From positions 1 through 64,000 of the forward strand of contig JAWKPF010000018.1 of NCBI GenBank assembly GCA_041390825.1: a stretch of DNA of 64,000 bases, written 5' to 3'. The stretch comes from Thermomicrobiales bacterium. GTDB taxonomy: Bacteria; Chloroflexota; Chloroflexia; Thermomicrobiales; UBA6265. Position numbers and translations under genes: made by a program. This document shows positions 8,443 through 18,733 of the stretch, in pieces (the first letter of the stretch is position 1; each line of letters opens with the position of its first letter). The notes under the pieces were generated by a model, which ran no database searches, had not been told where the DNA came from, and saw nothing but the letters and a program-made list of their open reading frames with translations.

Positions 8443-9498
8443 TCAGAGGAGCGCGAACGCCACGCCGATCAAACCAAACATCATGCCGATGATCCAGAAG
8501 CGCAGCGTCACCTGCGTTTCCGACCAACCGTCTTCCTTCTCTTCGAAGTGATGATGGAGCGGGGTCATCTTGAAAATGCGCTTGCCGCCCGTCCACTTGA
8601 AGTAGCTGACCTGAAGCATAACCGAGACGATTTCGGCCACGAACACGATGCCAACGATCGGAAGAAGCAACCATTGGCCGGTCATGAAGGCACAGACCGC
8701 AAGCGTCGCACCCAGCATCAGCGAGCCGGTGTCCCCCATGATGACCTGAGCGGGATGCGCATTGAACCAGAGAAAACCCAGCAAGCTGCCAACCATGGTG
8801 AAGCTGAACGTCACAACGCCTACCTGCCCCTGCTGGTAGGCAATCACGCCATAGGCGACGAACGCGATCGCGGAGAGCCCACCGGCGAGGGAGTCGAGCC
8901 CATCGGTGATGTTGACCGCGTTGGACATGGCGATGATGGTGAGAATGGCGATCGGGAGGTAGAGCAACCCCAGGCTGTAGCTCCCCATGAAGGGGATATA
9001 GACGTGATGCAGTCCGAGGCCGTACGGGTCGGGGAGATAAAGCAGCAACCCCGCTATGAACGAAATCCAGGTTTGCCAAAAGAGCTTGCGGCGCGCCGTC
9101 ATCCCATGCCGCTTGGCGCCGACGAAACTCTGCCGATCGTCGAGCGCGCCCAGGATGGCAAACGCCACCAGAATGCCAACCGGCAGCAACATCGAGAGCC
9201 GACCGGCGAGATTGAACACCACCGTCAGGATGACCACCGTGGTCGACACCATGATGCCGCCCATTGTTGGCACACCCATCTTGACGATATGGCTGGCTGG
9301 GCCCTCTTTGCGGATCTGCTTGCCGGCCTTCTTGACGCGCAGAAGGGTGACGATAGGCCGGCCGATCAGCACAGTAACGATGAACGCCAGGCTCGCCAAT
9401 GCCAGCGAGACGGCCATGTTCTGATTCGGATCGGTCGGCATGACGCTCGTCACGAGAACGCCGAAGTTCAGGTGACCGGCAGCAGTGGCATCGCTCAT
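8443..9498 (-). CDS. mraY: Phospho-N-acetylmuramoyl-pentapeptide-transferase MraY
   Basis: 351 residues, polytopic membrane enzyme that makes lipid I from UDP-MurNAc-pentapeptide and undecaprenyl phosphate. It has about ten hydrophobic segments and the family motifs KMGVPTMGGIM (substrate loop), LGALDDRQSFVG (Asp pair), NAVNITDGLDSLAGG and the HHHFE loop in TPLHHHFEEK that binds the nucleotide sugar. The start overlaps murF by ATGA (9498-9495). The N-terminal 25 residues before MAVSLALASLAFIV are polar and could reflect an early start. Confidence 0.98.
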   Translation of the reverse strand: MSDATAAGHLNFGVLVTSVMPTDPNQNMAVSLALASLAFIVTVLIGRPIVTLLRVKKAGKQIRKEGPASHIVKMGVPTMGGIMVSTTVVILTVVFNLAGRLSMLLPVGILVAFAILGALDDRQSFVGAKRHGMTARRKLFWQTWISFIAGLLLYLPDPYGLGLHHVYIPFMGSYSLGLLYLPIAILTIIAMSNAVNITDGLDSLAGGLSAIAFVAYGVIAYQQGQVGVVTFSFTMVGSLLGFLWFNAHPAQVIMGDTGSLMLGATLAVCAFMTGQWLLLPIVGIVFVAEIVSVMLQVSYFKWTGGKRIFKMTPLHHHFEEKEDGWSETQVTLRFWIIGMMFGLIGVAFALL

Positions 9499-10964
9499 GC
9501 GATTGGGTTCGAATCCTCAGTAACGTTCACGAGCGCTCGCACGATACGCTCCATTTCCAGCCCGCGCGATCCCTTGAGCAACACAAGATCCCCGTCGGAG
9601 AGTTCAGACAGGAGGCTGGCGGTGAGTTCCTCGCGCTGGTCTTCGTGGAATGATTGCACGCTGAGGGATGAACCGTCGACTTTGGCCGTTTCACGCGCGG
9701 ACTCGGCAATTTTCATTGCCAACTCGCCAAACGTCAGGAGCAGGTCAACCGATCGCGCCGCCGTCTCCCCCACAATTCGATGCTGTTCATCGGTTTCCGC
9801 GCCGAGCTCGCGCATTCCGCCGAGTACGGCAATGCGGCGCGCAGCAGGAGTCTCACGCAGCACGCGGAGCGCGCTGAGGACCGATGGGGCGCTGGCGTTG
9901 TAGGTGTCGTCGATCAAGCGTGAGCCGTTAGGACCTGCAACCGCCACCAGGCGGATCTGCACCGACCGGTCGCTCAACGGTTCGAGCATGTCATCGAGCT
10001 CGAGTCCGAGCGCATGGCCGCACAGGAGCGCCGCCATCACAAGCTCCACCGAATGCGCGCCCGCAAGCGGCAGAGAAATCCGCCGTGTCGGCCAAAGCCC
10101 GTGCAGCGTGAACGCGATGCCGTCGTTCCCGAAGGTTTCCAGGTCGCCGTACCAAAGCGTGTTCGTCGCATCCGAACCATAGGTCAAGACCGTGGCCCCG
10201 GTATGTTCGGCCATGGCGCGAACGCGAGGATCATCCCCATTCAGCACCGCGAAACCGGACGAATCGAGCGCGGCCGGGAGTTCGCGTTTGGTCTCGGCAA
10301 TTGCCTCGATGCTGCCCAAGCGCTCCAGATGGATTGGATGCACAGTGGTGACGACCCCGACGTGCGGTTTGGCGATCTGCGCCAACAGCGCAACTTCGCC
10401 CATTGCGTAAGCGCCGCCCATTTCGAGCACCGCCGTCTGAACGTCCGGCCCGATCTCCAGAATCGAGAGCGGAAGTCCGATTTCGCTGTTCATGTTCCCA
10501 GGGCTGCGATAGGTGACGTATCTGGCCCCGAGCACCGCGGCTATCGTCTCCTTGGTGCTGGTCTTGCCGAGACTCCCGGTGACCCCTACCACGCCAATAT
10601 CGAGCTTCGCGCGCCGCGCGGCCGCCAGCTGCTGAAGCGCTTCGACTGGATCGGGGACCGCGATCAGTGGAATGCTCATGTCGGCGTGCTGTGCCGCCCA
10701 ATCGGCGCGCACGAGCGCGGCGGACGCCCCGTGCGCAGCCGCATCGGCCACGAACGCGTGCCCATCGTGCACCTCGCCCTTGACCGCGATGAAGAGATCG
10801 TTGGGCTTCACATCGCGGGAATTGCGCTCGATCCAGCGGAATTCGGTCTCTGGATCGATGACTCCGATCACCTCTGCGCCGGACGCATCGAGTAGTTCCG
10901 ACAGGGGAATCGGAGGTGAAGTCCGCGCGCGAGCAGGTGCGGGCACTGGTCGAGGTCCTCTCAA
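9495..10964 (-). CDS. murF: UDP-N-acetylmuramoyl-tripeptide--D-alanyl-D-alanine ligase MurF
   Basis: 489 residues. It attaches the D-Ala-D-Ala made by Ddl, completing the UDP-MurNAc-pentapeptide. The N-terminal domain has DSR-like RNSRDVKPNDLFIAVKGEVHDG and HAFVADAAAHGA, the P-loop is GVTGSLGKTSTKETIAAVL, then NMNSEIGLPLSIL and, in the C-terminal domain, LIDDTYNASAPSVLSAL, which is specific to MurF. The predicted start is TTG at 10964, overlapping the rsmH stop as TTGA. Neither ftsL nor ftsI (PBP3), which usually lie between rsmH and murE/murF, is present; murE is also missing here. Confidence 0.97.
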   Translation of the reverse strand: MRGPRPVPAPARARTSPPIPLSELLDASGAEVIGVIDPETEFRWIERNSRDVKPNDLFIAVKGEVHDGHAFVADAAAHGASAALVRADWAAQHADMSIPLIAVPDPVEALQQLAAARRAKLDIGVVGVTGSLGKTSTKETIAAVLGARYVTYRSPGNMNSEIGLPLSILEIGPDVQTAVLEMGGAYAMGEVALLAQIAKPHVGVVTTVHPIHLERLGSIEAIAETKRELPAALDSSGFAVLNGDDPRVRAMAEHTGATVLTYGSDATNTLWYGDLETFGNDGIAFTLHGLWPTRRISLPLAGAHSVELVMAALLCGHALGLELDDMLEPLSDRSVQIRLVAVAGPNGSRLIDDTYNASAPSVLSALRVLRETPAARRIAVLGGMRELGAETDEQHRIVGETAARSVDLLLTFGELAMKIAESARETAKVDGSSLSVQSFHEDQREELTASLLSELSDGDLVLLKGSRGLEMERIVRALVNVTEDSNPIA

Positions 10965-11905
10965 GGTAGCCGCTCAGCCACGCGCATGATGGCGCTGCGG
11001 CTGCGCGAGTTGCGTTCGATTTCAGCATCGGTTGGCCGAATGGCTTTGCCTATGGGCCGAACAGATGGCTTGGCTGCGCAAGTGCAAACTGGCTGCTCTG
11101 GCGGGCAAATGCAGGTTGCGCTCTCACGAGCGATGAATTGCTTGACGATGCGGTCTTCCAGGGAATGAAAACTGATGACCGCCAATCTACCGCCCGGACC
11201 CAGCGCACGCACCGCGGCAGCGAGCGCGCGTTCGAGTGTTGCCAATTCGTCGTTGGTGGCAATGCGCAAGGCCTGAAAGGTGCGCGTCGCCGGGTGAATT
11301 TTCCCACGTTTACCACCTGAGGCGCGCGCCACGATCTCTGCCAATTGGGACGTGGTTGCGATCGGCTGCCGTTTGCGTTCCTGGGCGATGGCCGCAGCGA
11401 TTCGGCGCGAATTCCGATCCTCACCATAGCGCCAGATGAGATCGGCGATCGATGGTTCGTCCAGCGTGTTCACCAGGTCGGCAGCGGTCGGGCCGGACGA
11501 ACGATCGAAGCGCATATCGAGCGGTCCATCGAGTCTGAGCGAGAAGCCGCGTTCCGGGTCGTCGATCTGAAACGACGAAAAGCCAAGATCGAGCAGCACG
11601 CCGTCGAGCGGGAGCATATCGGCCACCTCCGCTGCCTCGTAGAGCGTGTCGAACGAGGCGTTGACCAGCACCAGCCGATCTCCGAACTCCATCGCCTCGC
11701 CTCTGGCAATCGCTTGCCGATCGAGATCGAAGGCGATTACCCGGCCATCGGGAGCCGATCGCTCGAGCAAGAGCCGCGTGTGCCCACCTCCCCCAAGGGT
11801 GCCATCGGCGTAGCGTCCCCCTGGCTTCGGACGGAGCGCATCGACGGCCTCCTGCCAGAGAACTGGGAAATGGTGGTCGGGTGCGAGGTCGATCACGCGA
11901 TTCAC
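10961..11905 (-). CDS. rsmH: 16S rRNA (cytosine(1402)-N(4))-methyltransferase RsmH
   Basis: 314 residues. SAM-dependent N4-methylation of C1402 in the decoding centre of 16S rRNA. Motifs are HFPVLWQEAVDAL, GGRYADGTLGGGGHTRLLL (SAM loop), GVLLDLGFSSFQIDDPERGF, GPLDMRFD and AVISFHSLEDRIVKQF, all hallmarks of RsmH/MraW. A Cys-rich stretch CICPPEQPVCTC near residue 275 is also normal for the family. The start is GTG at 11905, 22 bases after mraZ, and the end is coupled to murF by a TTGA overlap. This is the second gene of the mraZ-led operon. Confidence 0.98.
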   Translation of the reverse strand: MNRVIDLAPDHHFPVLWQEAVDALRPKPGGRYADGTLGGGGHTRLLLERSAPDGRVIAFDLDRQAIARGEAMEFGDRLVLVNASFDTLYEAAEVADMLPLDGVLLDLGFSSFQIDDPERGFSLRLDGPLDMRFDRSSGPTAADLVNTLDEPSIADLIWRYGEDRNSRRIAAAIAQERKRQPIATTSQLAEIVARASGGKRGKIHPATRTFQALRIATNDELATLERALAAAVRALGPGGRLAVISFHSLEDRIVKQFIARESATCICPPEQPVCTCAAKPSVRPIGKAIRPTDAEIERNSRSRSAIMRVAERLP

Positions 11906-11927
11906 CGCCCCGAACGTCTCCTGGGGT

Positions 11928-12356
11928 CTAGATCAATCCGGCAAAACGGCTGGCGAAATCGGCCGATTGTTCGTCCATCGCCGTCTGTTGCGCCTGCCAC
12001 CCCGCCTGACTCCAGATTTCGATCGAGGTGTTGACCCCAACGATGATTGCTTCGCGCTCGATACCGGCCCACGCTCGTAGCTCTGGTGGGAGAAGAATGC
12101 GTCCCTGGCTGTCGAGCTCGAGGTTCGCCGCCTCGGCGTACATCAGCCGCCGGAACGCTCGGGCGTCCGGATCGGCCAGCGGGAGCGCGTCGACCTTCGC
12201 AGCCAGCGGCACCCAGCTTTCCAAAGGATAGAGCACGAGGCAAGCATCGATGCCGCGCGTCAGGATGACCGTGCCGGACAACGATTCACGAAAGCGGGCT
12301 GGCACAGCCAGTCGCCCCTTTTGGTCGACGTTGTATGCATATCGCCCGAGAAACAT
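11928..12356 (-). CDS. mraZ: Transcriptional regulator MraZ
   Basis: 142 residues from ATG 12356, starting MFLGRYAYNVDQKGRLAVPARFR, which matches the conserved MraZ beginning. A longer reading from 12428 would extend into the repeat operator and is not favoured. The protein has the two AbrB-like SpoVT half-domains: one at residues 1-60 and a second around LELDSQGRILLPPELRAWAG (about 75-120). MraZ forms rings that bind direct repeats upstream of its own gene and control the division/cell-wall cluster. Five GTGG repeats lie 57-102 bases upstream of this start on the coding strand. It heads the series mraZ-rsmH-murF-mraY-murD-murC-murB-ddl. Confidence 0.96.
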   Translation of the reverse strand: MFLGRYAYNVDQKGRLAVPARFRESLSGTVILTRGIDACLVLYPLESWVPLAAKVDALPLADPDARAFRRLMYAEAANLELDSQGRILLPPELRAWAGIEREAIIVGVNTSIEIWSQAGWQAQQTAMDEQSADFASRFAGLI

Positions 12357-12408
12357 AAACCCGCGTGTGGATCGCGTGGTCAGTGGGCCTGGCGCTGCGC
12401 GAGCCAGG

Positions 12409-12459
12409 TTATCCACATTATCCCCCACTTATCCCCACATTTCCCTCCACTTGTCCACA
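12409..12459 (-). promoter_or_regulatory. MraZ-box-like GTGG repeat operator of the division/cell-wall cluster
   Basis: Read on the minus strand there are five GTGG cores whose complements (CCAC) start at 12413, 12425, 12435, 12447 and 12455, spaced 12, 10, 12 and 8 bases. The flanks repeat as TGTGGACA, AGTGGAGG, TGTGGGGA, AGTGGGGG and TGTGGATA. Tandem TGGG/GTGG repeats at about helical spacing upstream of mraZ are the known MraZ binding array. One unit read on the plus strand (12409-12417) is TTATCCACA, a perfect DnaA box, and 12451-12459 is TTGTCCACA with one mismatch, so DnaA input is also possible. Confidence 0.72.
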
Positions 12460-12582
12460 TGGTAGGGATTTTGGCCTCCACGGACAAGCTGTTGTTGCGG
12501 TAAACGAGGAGCGAGCGCCAGACGGTGGCCAGGACGCGCAACACGAATCGGTCGGAACGTAATCTGGTCGATGCTCTCCAGG

Positions 12583-13515
12583 TCAAGGCGAGAAGAGCTG
12601 CTCGGCCAGACTATCCAGGTCGCGGATACGTGTACCGGCGAGCAGTTCCGGGAGCCGGTAGAAGACGTCTCCGCCCGGACCATGTTGGCCATGGATCTGC
12701 GCATGGCGTCGCAACGCCATCGCCAGCGCGCGCCGAGCGAAATCAGCGTCGACGGGCCATTCATAGCCATCGATGAATGCGCGTAGCAGTCGCCTGTCGC
12801 CGGCGAAGACATCGAGGTGGAGTTTGGCGAGTTCGACATGAGGATCAGCAGCCATTGCGTCGCCCCAATCGATGATCCCGGTCAGGTGTCCATTGGCGAC
12901 AAGCGGGTGGCGCTCGAAAATGTCGCTGTGGACGAAGCACGGCGGAGCAACCGGAACGGTGTCGATCCAGGCATCGACCTTGTTCACGAGTTCACTCGGA
13001 AACGCGCCCAAGCGCGCGCCATCACCGGCGGTGCCGGTTTGCCAGTGGGCGATCGACGGAAGCCCATCATGCGGCAGAGTGTGGATCAGGCGGAGTTGCT
13101 GGCCGAGTTCGGACGCGATGGTGATCCGCTGATCGATCTCCAGAGAAACCTCGCACCAGCTTTGCCCCCGCATTCGGGTCAGAATCAGATATGGCAGCGG
13201 TTCGGGTTCACCCGGAAACAACACCCCATGCGCGATCAGCTTCGGCGCGCGAATTCGATCGTCCTGGGCCAGACGCTGATAGGCGCGGCGCTCGTTCTCC
13301 CAGGTGGCATGCCATTCGCCCGCGAACCCGAAAAACTTGACAACCAGGTCAGTCGCAACAACCACAGGATACGAGCCCCCGGGTCCAAGGAACGCGTCGG
13401 CGGCGAGCCGCAAGCGATGCCGGTCGAACGCTTCGGACGCATATGGGAGCCACACTTCAGGACGCTCCCGGAGCTCAGACCAGCGTTCACCTGGTGCGAG
13501 TCGTGGCGGCTGCAA
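12583..13515 (-). CDS. Aminoglycoside phosphotransferase (APH)-family kinase
   Basis: 310 residues, start TTG at 13515. It has the APH/choline-kinase fold: a small N-lobe with DLVVKFFG (the ATP-contacting Lys), a hinge region LPYLILTRMRGQSWCEV, the catalytic loop PCFVHSDIFERHPLV (His-x-Asp) and the metal motif GIIDWGDAMAADP (DFG equivalent) at about residue 216. The Asn normally found five residues after the catalytic Asp (HxDxxxxN) is His here, a change also found in some members of the superfamily. APH-family proteins phosphorylate antibiotics, sugars, choline or other small hydroxyl compounds; nothing shows the substrate, so resistance should not be assumed. It follows the carboxylase gene by 13 bases and is probably co-transcribed with it. 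Confidence 0.8.
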   Translation of the reverse strand: MQPPRLAPGERWSELRERPEVWLPYASEAFDRHRLRLAADAFLGPGGSYPVVVATDLVVKFFGFAGEWHATWENERRAYQRLAQDDRIRAPKLIAHGVLFPGEPEPLPYLILTRMRGQSWCEVSLEIDQRITIASELGQQLRLIHTLPHDGLPSIAHWQTGTAGDGARLGAFPSELVNKVDAWIDTVPVAPPCFVHSDIFERHPLVANGHLTGIIDWGDAMAADPHVELAKLHLDVFAGDRRLLRAFIDGYEWPVDADFARRALAMALRRHAQIHGQHGPGGDVFYRLPELLAGTRIRDLDSLAEQLFSP

Positions 13516-13528
13516 CTGGGCCAGCGGC

Positions 13529-15283
<1,755 letters not shown>

Positions 15284-15289
15284 GCGGGA

Positions 15290-16105
15290 CTACTCCTCAG
15301 CTTCGGCCGGCTTCACAACGGTTTCGTAGAACCAGGTATCGATCAAGTCGGGATCTTTCAAATCCCACGGGAGGGGCGCATACCGGATGCTCAGATTGTC
15401 TTCCACGCCCCGGCAAGCGCCATGCAGCATGGCGACATCGGCATTGGCAAGGCATGCGCGGCGGAAATCGGCATAGCCGTTGATCTTGCGCGCCATCGCC
15501 CACCCAATGAAACTGGCAAGTTCGGCGTTTTCGGGGTCGAGCATGTACGCGTTCACGAAACGCGCATACCGCGTGCGATACGACCCCCAGGCAACCCCTT
15601 CTCGGAAATGACCGACCACGGCATTGTTTTCCGGTGAGTAGAGCTGTGTGAAGGCCTCCTGGACCGACCCCGGAAGCGTCCCCTCGAGCGCACTGACCTG
15701 TTCGGCGATCGACGCCCGTGCTTGCTCGAGTTGCTGGAGTTGCTCGTCGGTCAAGCTCGACTCATCGAGCGGGCCAGCGCCATACATCGAGCTGGCCGCA
15801 ACCCAGCTTCCATCTTCCTGATAGCGGCAGTTGGTAAACCGCTCGAGCGATCCAGGATCGATGTTCGCGCCGGAGGTTTCGGTCCAATAGCGGCCGAAGT
15901 TCTCGCACCCTTCATCGGCCGATACCGTTGCCAGTGGCAGCCGATCGGCAAGCCCGGTAGTAGCAGACGGCGCATTGCGCGATGCAAGCCAGACGGTCAG
16001 CAACAATGCGCCGCAGATCAGTCCTGCCAGCACCACTCCACCGAGCGACCGACGGTCGAAACGGCGGCGAATGGTATTGGACTGTGCCGGCGTCTCGATA
16101 CTCAC
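15290..16105 (-). CDS. Membrane-anchored protein of unknown function
   Basis: 271 residues if it starts at GTG 16105; the frame is open further upstream into the divergent ThDP gene, but that part is Arg/Pro-rich and non-protein-like. A single hydrophobic segment at about residues 21-42 (LGGVVLAGLICGALLLTVWLA) after an Arg-rich stretch suggests an N-in, C-out anchor. The exported part has four Cys (ENFGRY region, FTNCRY, RACLANAD, HGACRGV), acidic helices (DEQLQQLEQARASIAEQVSAL) and a conserved-looking end rich in aromatic residues. I recognise no family. It lies 6 bases before the carboxylase alpha gene and may be co-transcribed. The start is uncertain. Confidence 0.6.
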   Translation of the reverse strand: MSIETPAQSNTIRRRFDRRSLGGVVLAGLICGALLLTVWLASRNAPSATTGLADRLPLATVSADEGCENFGRYWTETSGANIDPGSLERFTNCRYQEDGSWVAASSMYGAGPLDESSLTDEQLQQLEQARASIAEQVSALEGTLPGSVQEAFTQLYSPENNAVVGHFREGVAWGSYRTRYARFVNAYMLDPENAELASFIGWAMARKINGYADFRRACLANADVAMLHGACRGVEDNLSIRYAPLPWDLKDPDLIDTWFYETVVKPAEAEE

Positions 16106-16263
16106 GCGTGTGGATACATCCCGACCTTGGGGCGAAAAATCAACGCGCGCAACGGTACCACGCCGGCGATTCGGTCTGGCGATCGCTTCGCCAAACAACG
16201 CGCGTGACTTCTTTACAATTCCGGCCAGCAGCGAGCAATTGACGACTCGTCGAGGAGGACGAT

Positions 16264-18009
16264 ATGGCAGTGGGACACGATGAAACAACACGGAAAATGA
16301 CCGGATGGCAGGCAGTCGTGGAGGCGATGCGGGCGGAAGGCGTGCCGTACGTTTTCGGCTTGCCAGGAGACCCGGGGCATCTCTACGACGCGGTGTACGA
16401 GTTGGAGCAGGACGGCGGTCCGCGAGCGATAGGTGTGCGCTATGAGACCTCGGGCGCGTTCCTGGCAATGGCCTACACGCGGGTGACCGGCAAGATCGCG
16501 GCATGTTTCGGGTGTCCCGGACCCGGGATTGCCAACCTGGTTCCAGGCGTCCTGGAGGCGTTCTCCGGTTGCACTCCGATGCTGGTGCTGGGTGTGCGTG
16601 CCAGCCGGCAGACCAACGGCATGGGCGCGTTTCAGGAAACCGATCATATCGGCATGATGAAACCGATCACCAAATGGGCCACAACGGTCGAGGTGGCTGA
16701 GCGCATCCCGTGGACCATCCGCCGCGCCATTCAGCTCGCAAACACGGGACAGCCTGGCCCCGTCTATGTCGAACTTCCCGCCGATATCGGCATGGGCGTG
16801 CATGAGATCGGCCCTTACCGCAAGGCGAGCAGCGGCACTCGCCCAGGTCCGAACGCGGACGATCTGTTGCGAGCGGCCGATCTGATCGCCGGCGCGAAGC
16901 GGCCGCTCATCATCACCGGAGGCGGGTGCTACCTCTCGGGAGCTGGCAACGCGGTAGCCGAGCTCTCGGAGCGATTCGGAATCCCGATCCAGACCACGCC
17001 GGCCGGCCGCAGTTCGGTGGCAGAGACGCATCCCCTCTTTTGCGGAGTGGTCGGGCTCTATCGCACCACCTTTCCGAAACAGGTCTATGAAGCCGCCGAT
17101 CTGATCGTGACGGTCGGCTCGCGCATGGAAGAGTTCCAGGGCGGTTTTCTCGATCCGGGCGCTCCGAAACAAGTCATCCAGATCGAAATCGATGATTTCG
17201 AGATCGGGCGCAACTGGGTTCCTGAAGTCGCGATTCAATCCGACGCGCGCCTGGCAGTCGAATCCCTGACCGGGGTGCTGATGGATCGCGGGTTGCCGCG
17301 ATTCACGAGTTGGGCAGATGAGATCGTCGCTGGCCGCAAGCAGTCCATCGCGGCCGCACGGGAAGATGCGGAGGCCTCGATGGCCACCGCTTCGATGCCG
17401 ATGCAGGGGAAAGCGATCGTGTCCGAAATCAACCGCGTGTTTGGGCACGACACGATCCTGGTGAAGGAAAACGGCGGACAGGATCTCTGGGTCTACTACT
17501 GGCCGTACTACCAGGTGCTCGACCAGCAATGTTGCGTCGCTCCGGCCGAGCAGACCGCCATGGGCTACGGCATCATCGGCGCGATGGCCGCCAAACTGGC
17601 CGAACCCGACAAGAAGGTCGTTTCCACCTCGGGTGACGGCGCCTTTCAGATGTCGACCCACGAGCTTGGCACCGCCGCGCAGAACAAGCTGGGCATCACA
17701 TGGGTAGTGCTGAACGACAACGCGTTCGGCTGGGTGCAATGGATTCAGCGGCGCGCGCTCGATAGCCGCATCGTGGCGACGTCATTCGAACCAGGAATCG
17801 ATATCGTCGCCACGGCGAAAGCGGCTGGTTGCGACGGGATCAAGGTCGAATCACCGGACCAACTCGGGCCAGCGCTCGAAGCCGCCCTCGCCGCCAATGC
17901 AAAGGGCATTCCCTTTGTGGTCGAGGTACCGGTCGATCAATCGCACCATCACGCCGAGTTCGACCGCTTCCACGGCTATGAGCCGCTCGCATCGAGCGCG
18001 ACGGCATAG
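16264..18009 (+). CDS. Thiamine diphosphate-dependent enzyme, acetolactate synthase family
   Basis: 581 residues in the three-domain layout of acetolactate synthase, oxalyl-CoA decarboxylase and benzoylformate decarboxylase. The N-terminal PYR domain has the catalytic Glu at residue 61 (GVRYETSGAFLA), the middle domain spans about 195-335, and the C-terminal PP domain has the ThDP/Mg motif STSGDGAFQMST ... VVLNDNAFG beginning at about residue 455. The exact reaction is not clear: the active-site region does not let me separate acetolactate synthase from other carboligases or decarboxylases, and no regulatory small subunit lies next to it. GGAGGACG six bases upstream supports the ATG. It is transcribed alone and diverges from the 15290-16105 gene. 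A second family member lies at 39.1 kb. Confidence 0.85.
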   Translation: MAVGHDETTRKMTGWQAVVEAMRAEGVPYVFGLPGDPGHLYDAVYELEQDGGPRAIGVRYETSGAFLAMAYTRVTGKIAACFGCPGPGIANLVPGVLEAFSGCTPMLVLGVRASRQTNGMGAFQETDHIGMMKPITKWATTVEVAERIPWTIRRAIQLANTGQPGPVYVELPADIGMGVHEIGPYRKASSGTRPGPNADDLLRAADLIAGAKRPLIITGGGCYLSGAGNAVAELSERFGIPIQTTPAGRSSVAETHPLFCGVVGLYRTTFPKQVYEAADLIVTVGSRMEEFQGGFLDPGAPKQVIQIEIDDFEIGRNWVPEVAIQSDARLAVESLTGVLMDRGLPRFTSWADEIVAGRKQSIAAAREDAEASMATASMPMQGKAIVSEINRVFGHDTILVKENGGQDLWVYYWPYYQVLDQQCCVAPAEQTAMGYGIIGAMAAKLAEPDKKVVSTSGDGAFQMSTHELGTAAQNKLGITWVVLNDNAFGWVQWIQRRALDSRIVATSFEPGIDIVATAKAAGCDGIKVESPDQLGPALEAALAANAKGIPFVVEVPVDQSHHHAEFDRFHGYEPLASSATA

Positions 18010-18055
18010 CAACGCATTCCGGAGTCCGGCGTCTGAAACGAATGAGCCAATGGCT

Positions 18056-18733
18056 CTATTTCAGCTCGTCGCCGAACTCCGGATCCAACACCCCCGCCAC
18101 AGCGGGTTGCATGCCTCGGTCGATGAGATCCTGGCGATTTGGGCGTTTCAAGGTAATGATGTCTCCGAGCGTGGCGAAGTTGCTCCCGGAGAGGCGGCAA
18201 ATCGGTCGGAGTTTTTCCGGATCCACCCGGTCGTTGGTGATGATCCGCTCGGCAATGTGGATACGCACCACCTCACCCGCCACCAGGTTGCCATCACCCC
18301 CGCCGAACGGAATCACATCCACGAGTTTGCATTCCATCGAGATTGGCGCTTCGCCCAGCCGCGGGCTCTTCACAATGTCAGAGGCGAGCGGAGTCAGTTT
18401 TACCCAGGCAAATTCGCTTTCGTGGCGATGCAAGTCCGCGGCGGTCAGGTTCAGTTCTTCGAGCAAGTCCTCGCCACCGACGTTGTAGACAAAGTCTCCG
18501 GTTTCTTGCGCGTTGCGCATCGAGTCCTTGATACCCGAGCTGACGAAACAGACAACCGGCGGTTCGGACGAAAGAATCGTCGTGAACGAGAAGGGCGCGA
18601 TGTTGGCCGTGCCATCGGGCGCAAGCGTGGAGATCCAGGCCACCGGCCGGGGAATCACCATACCGGTAAGCAGGAAGTAGGTCTCGCGTTCGCCAGGATT
18701 CGCGAGGTCGAAGGTGCGGAAAGCGTCACTCAT
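18056..18733 (-). CDS. FMN-binding flavin reductase-like protein
   Basis: 225 residues of the flavin reductase split-barrel family (PF01613-like). Seen are GMVIPRPVAWISTLAPDGTA, NIAPFSFTTILSSEPPVVCF and the later NVGGEDLL and ECKLVDVIPFG, matching the conserved flavin-binding strand order. The family covers flavin reductases that feed FMNH2 to partner oxygenases, and flavoproteins of unknown role. The start overlaps the stop of the ring-cleaving dioxygenase by ATGA, so the two proteins are translationally coupled and likely work on the same aromatic or quinone substrate. Short, weak hairpin GAGCC-AAT-GGCTC lies just after its stop at 18044-18056. Confidence 0.88.
   Translation of the reverse strand: MSDAFRTFDLANPGERETYFLLTGMVIPRPVAWISTLAPDGTANIAPFSFTTILSSEPPVVCFVSSGIKDSMRNAQETGDFVYNVGGEDLLEELNLTAADLHRHESEFAWVKLTPLASDIVKSPRLGEAPISMECKLVDVIPFGGGDGNLVAGEVVRIHIAERIITNDRVDPEKLRPICRLSGSNFATLGDIITLKRPNRQDLIDRGMQPAVAGVLDPEFGDELK

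Noticed and set aside
12357..12428. Longer mraZ starting at 12428
   Set aside because: The extra 24 residues are not conserved in MraZ, and the start would lie within the GTGG operator; MFLGRYAYN at 12356 matches the family beginning.
12409..12459. Cluster of DnaA-box-like sequences as a replication origin
   Set aside because: The repeats sit directly before mraZ with helical spacing and GTGG cores, no dnaA, dnaN, gyrB or AT-rich unwinding stretch is near, and only one unit is a perfect DnaA box.
18044..18056. Hairpin GAGCC-AAT-GGCTC between convergent genes as terminator
   Set aside because: Only 5 bp of stem and no T-run; too weak to call, and it abuts the stop codon of the flavin protein.
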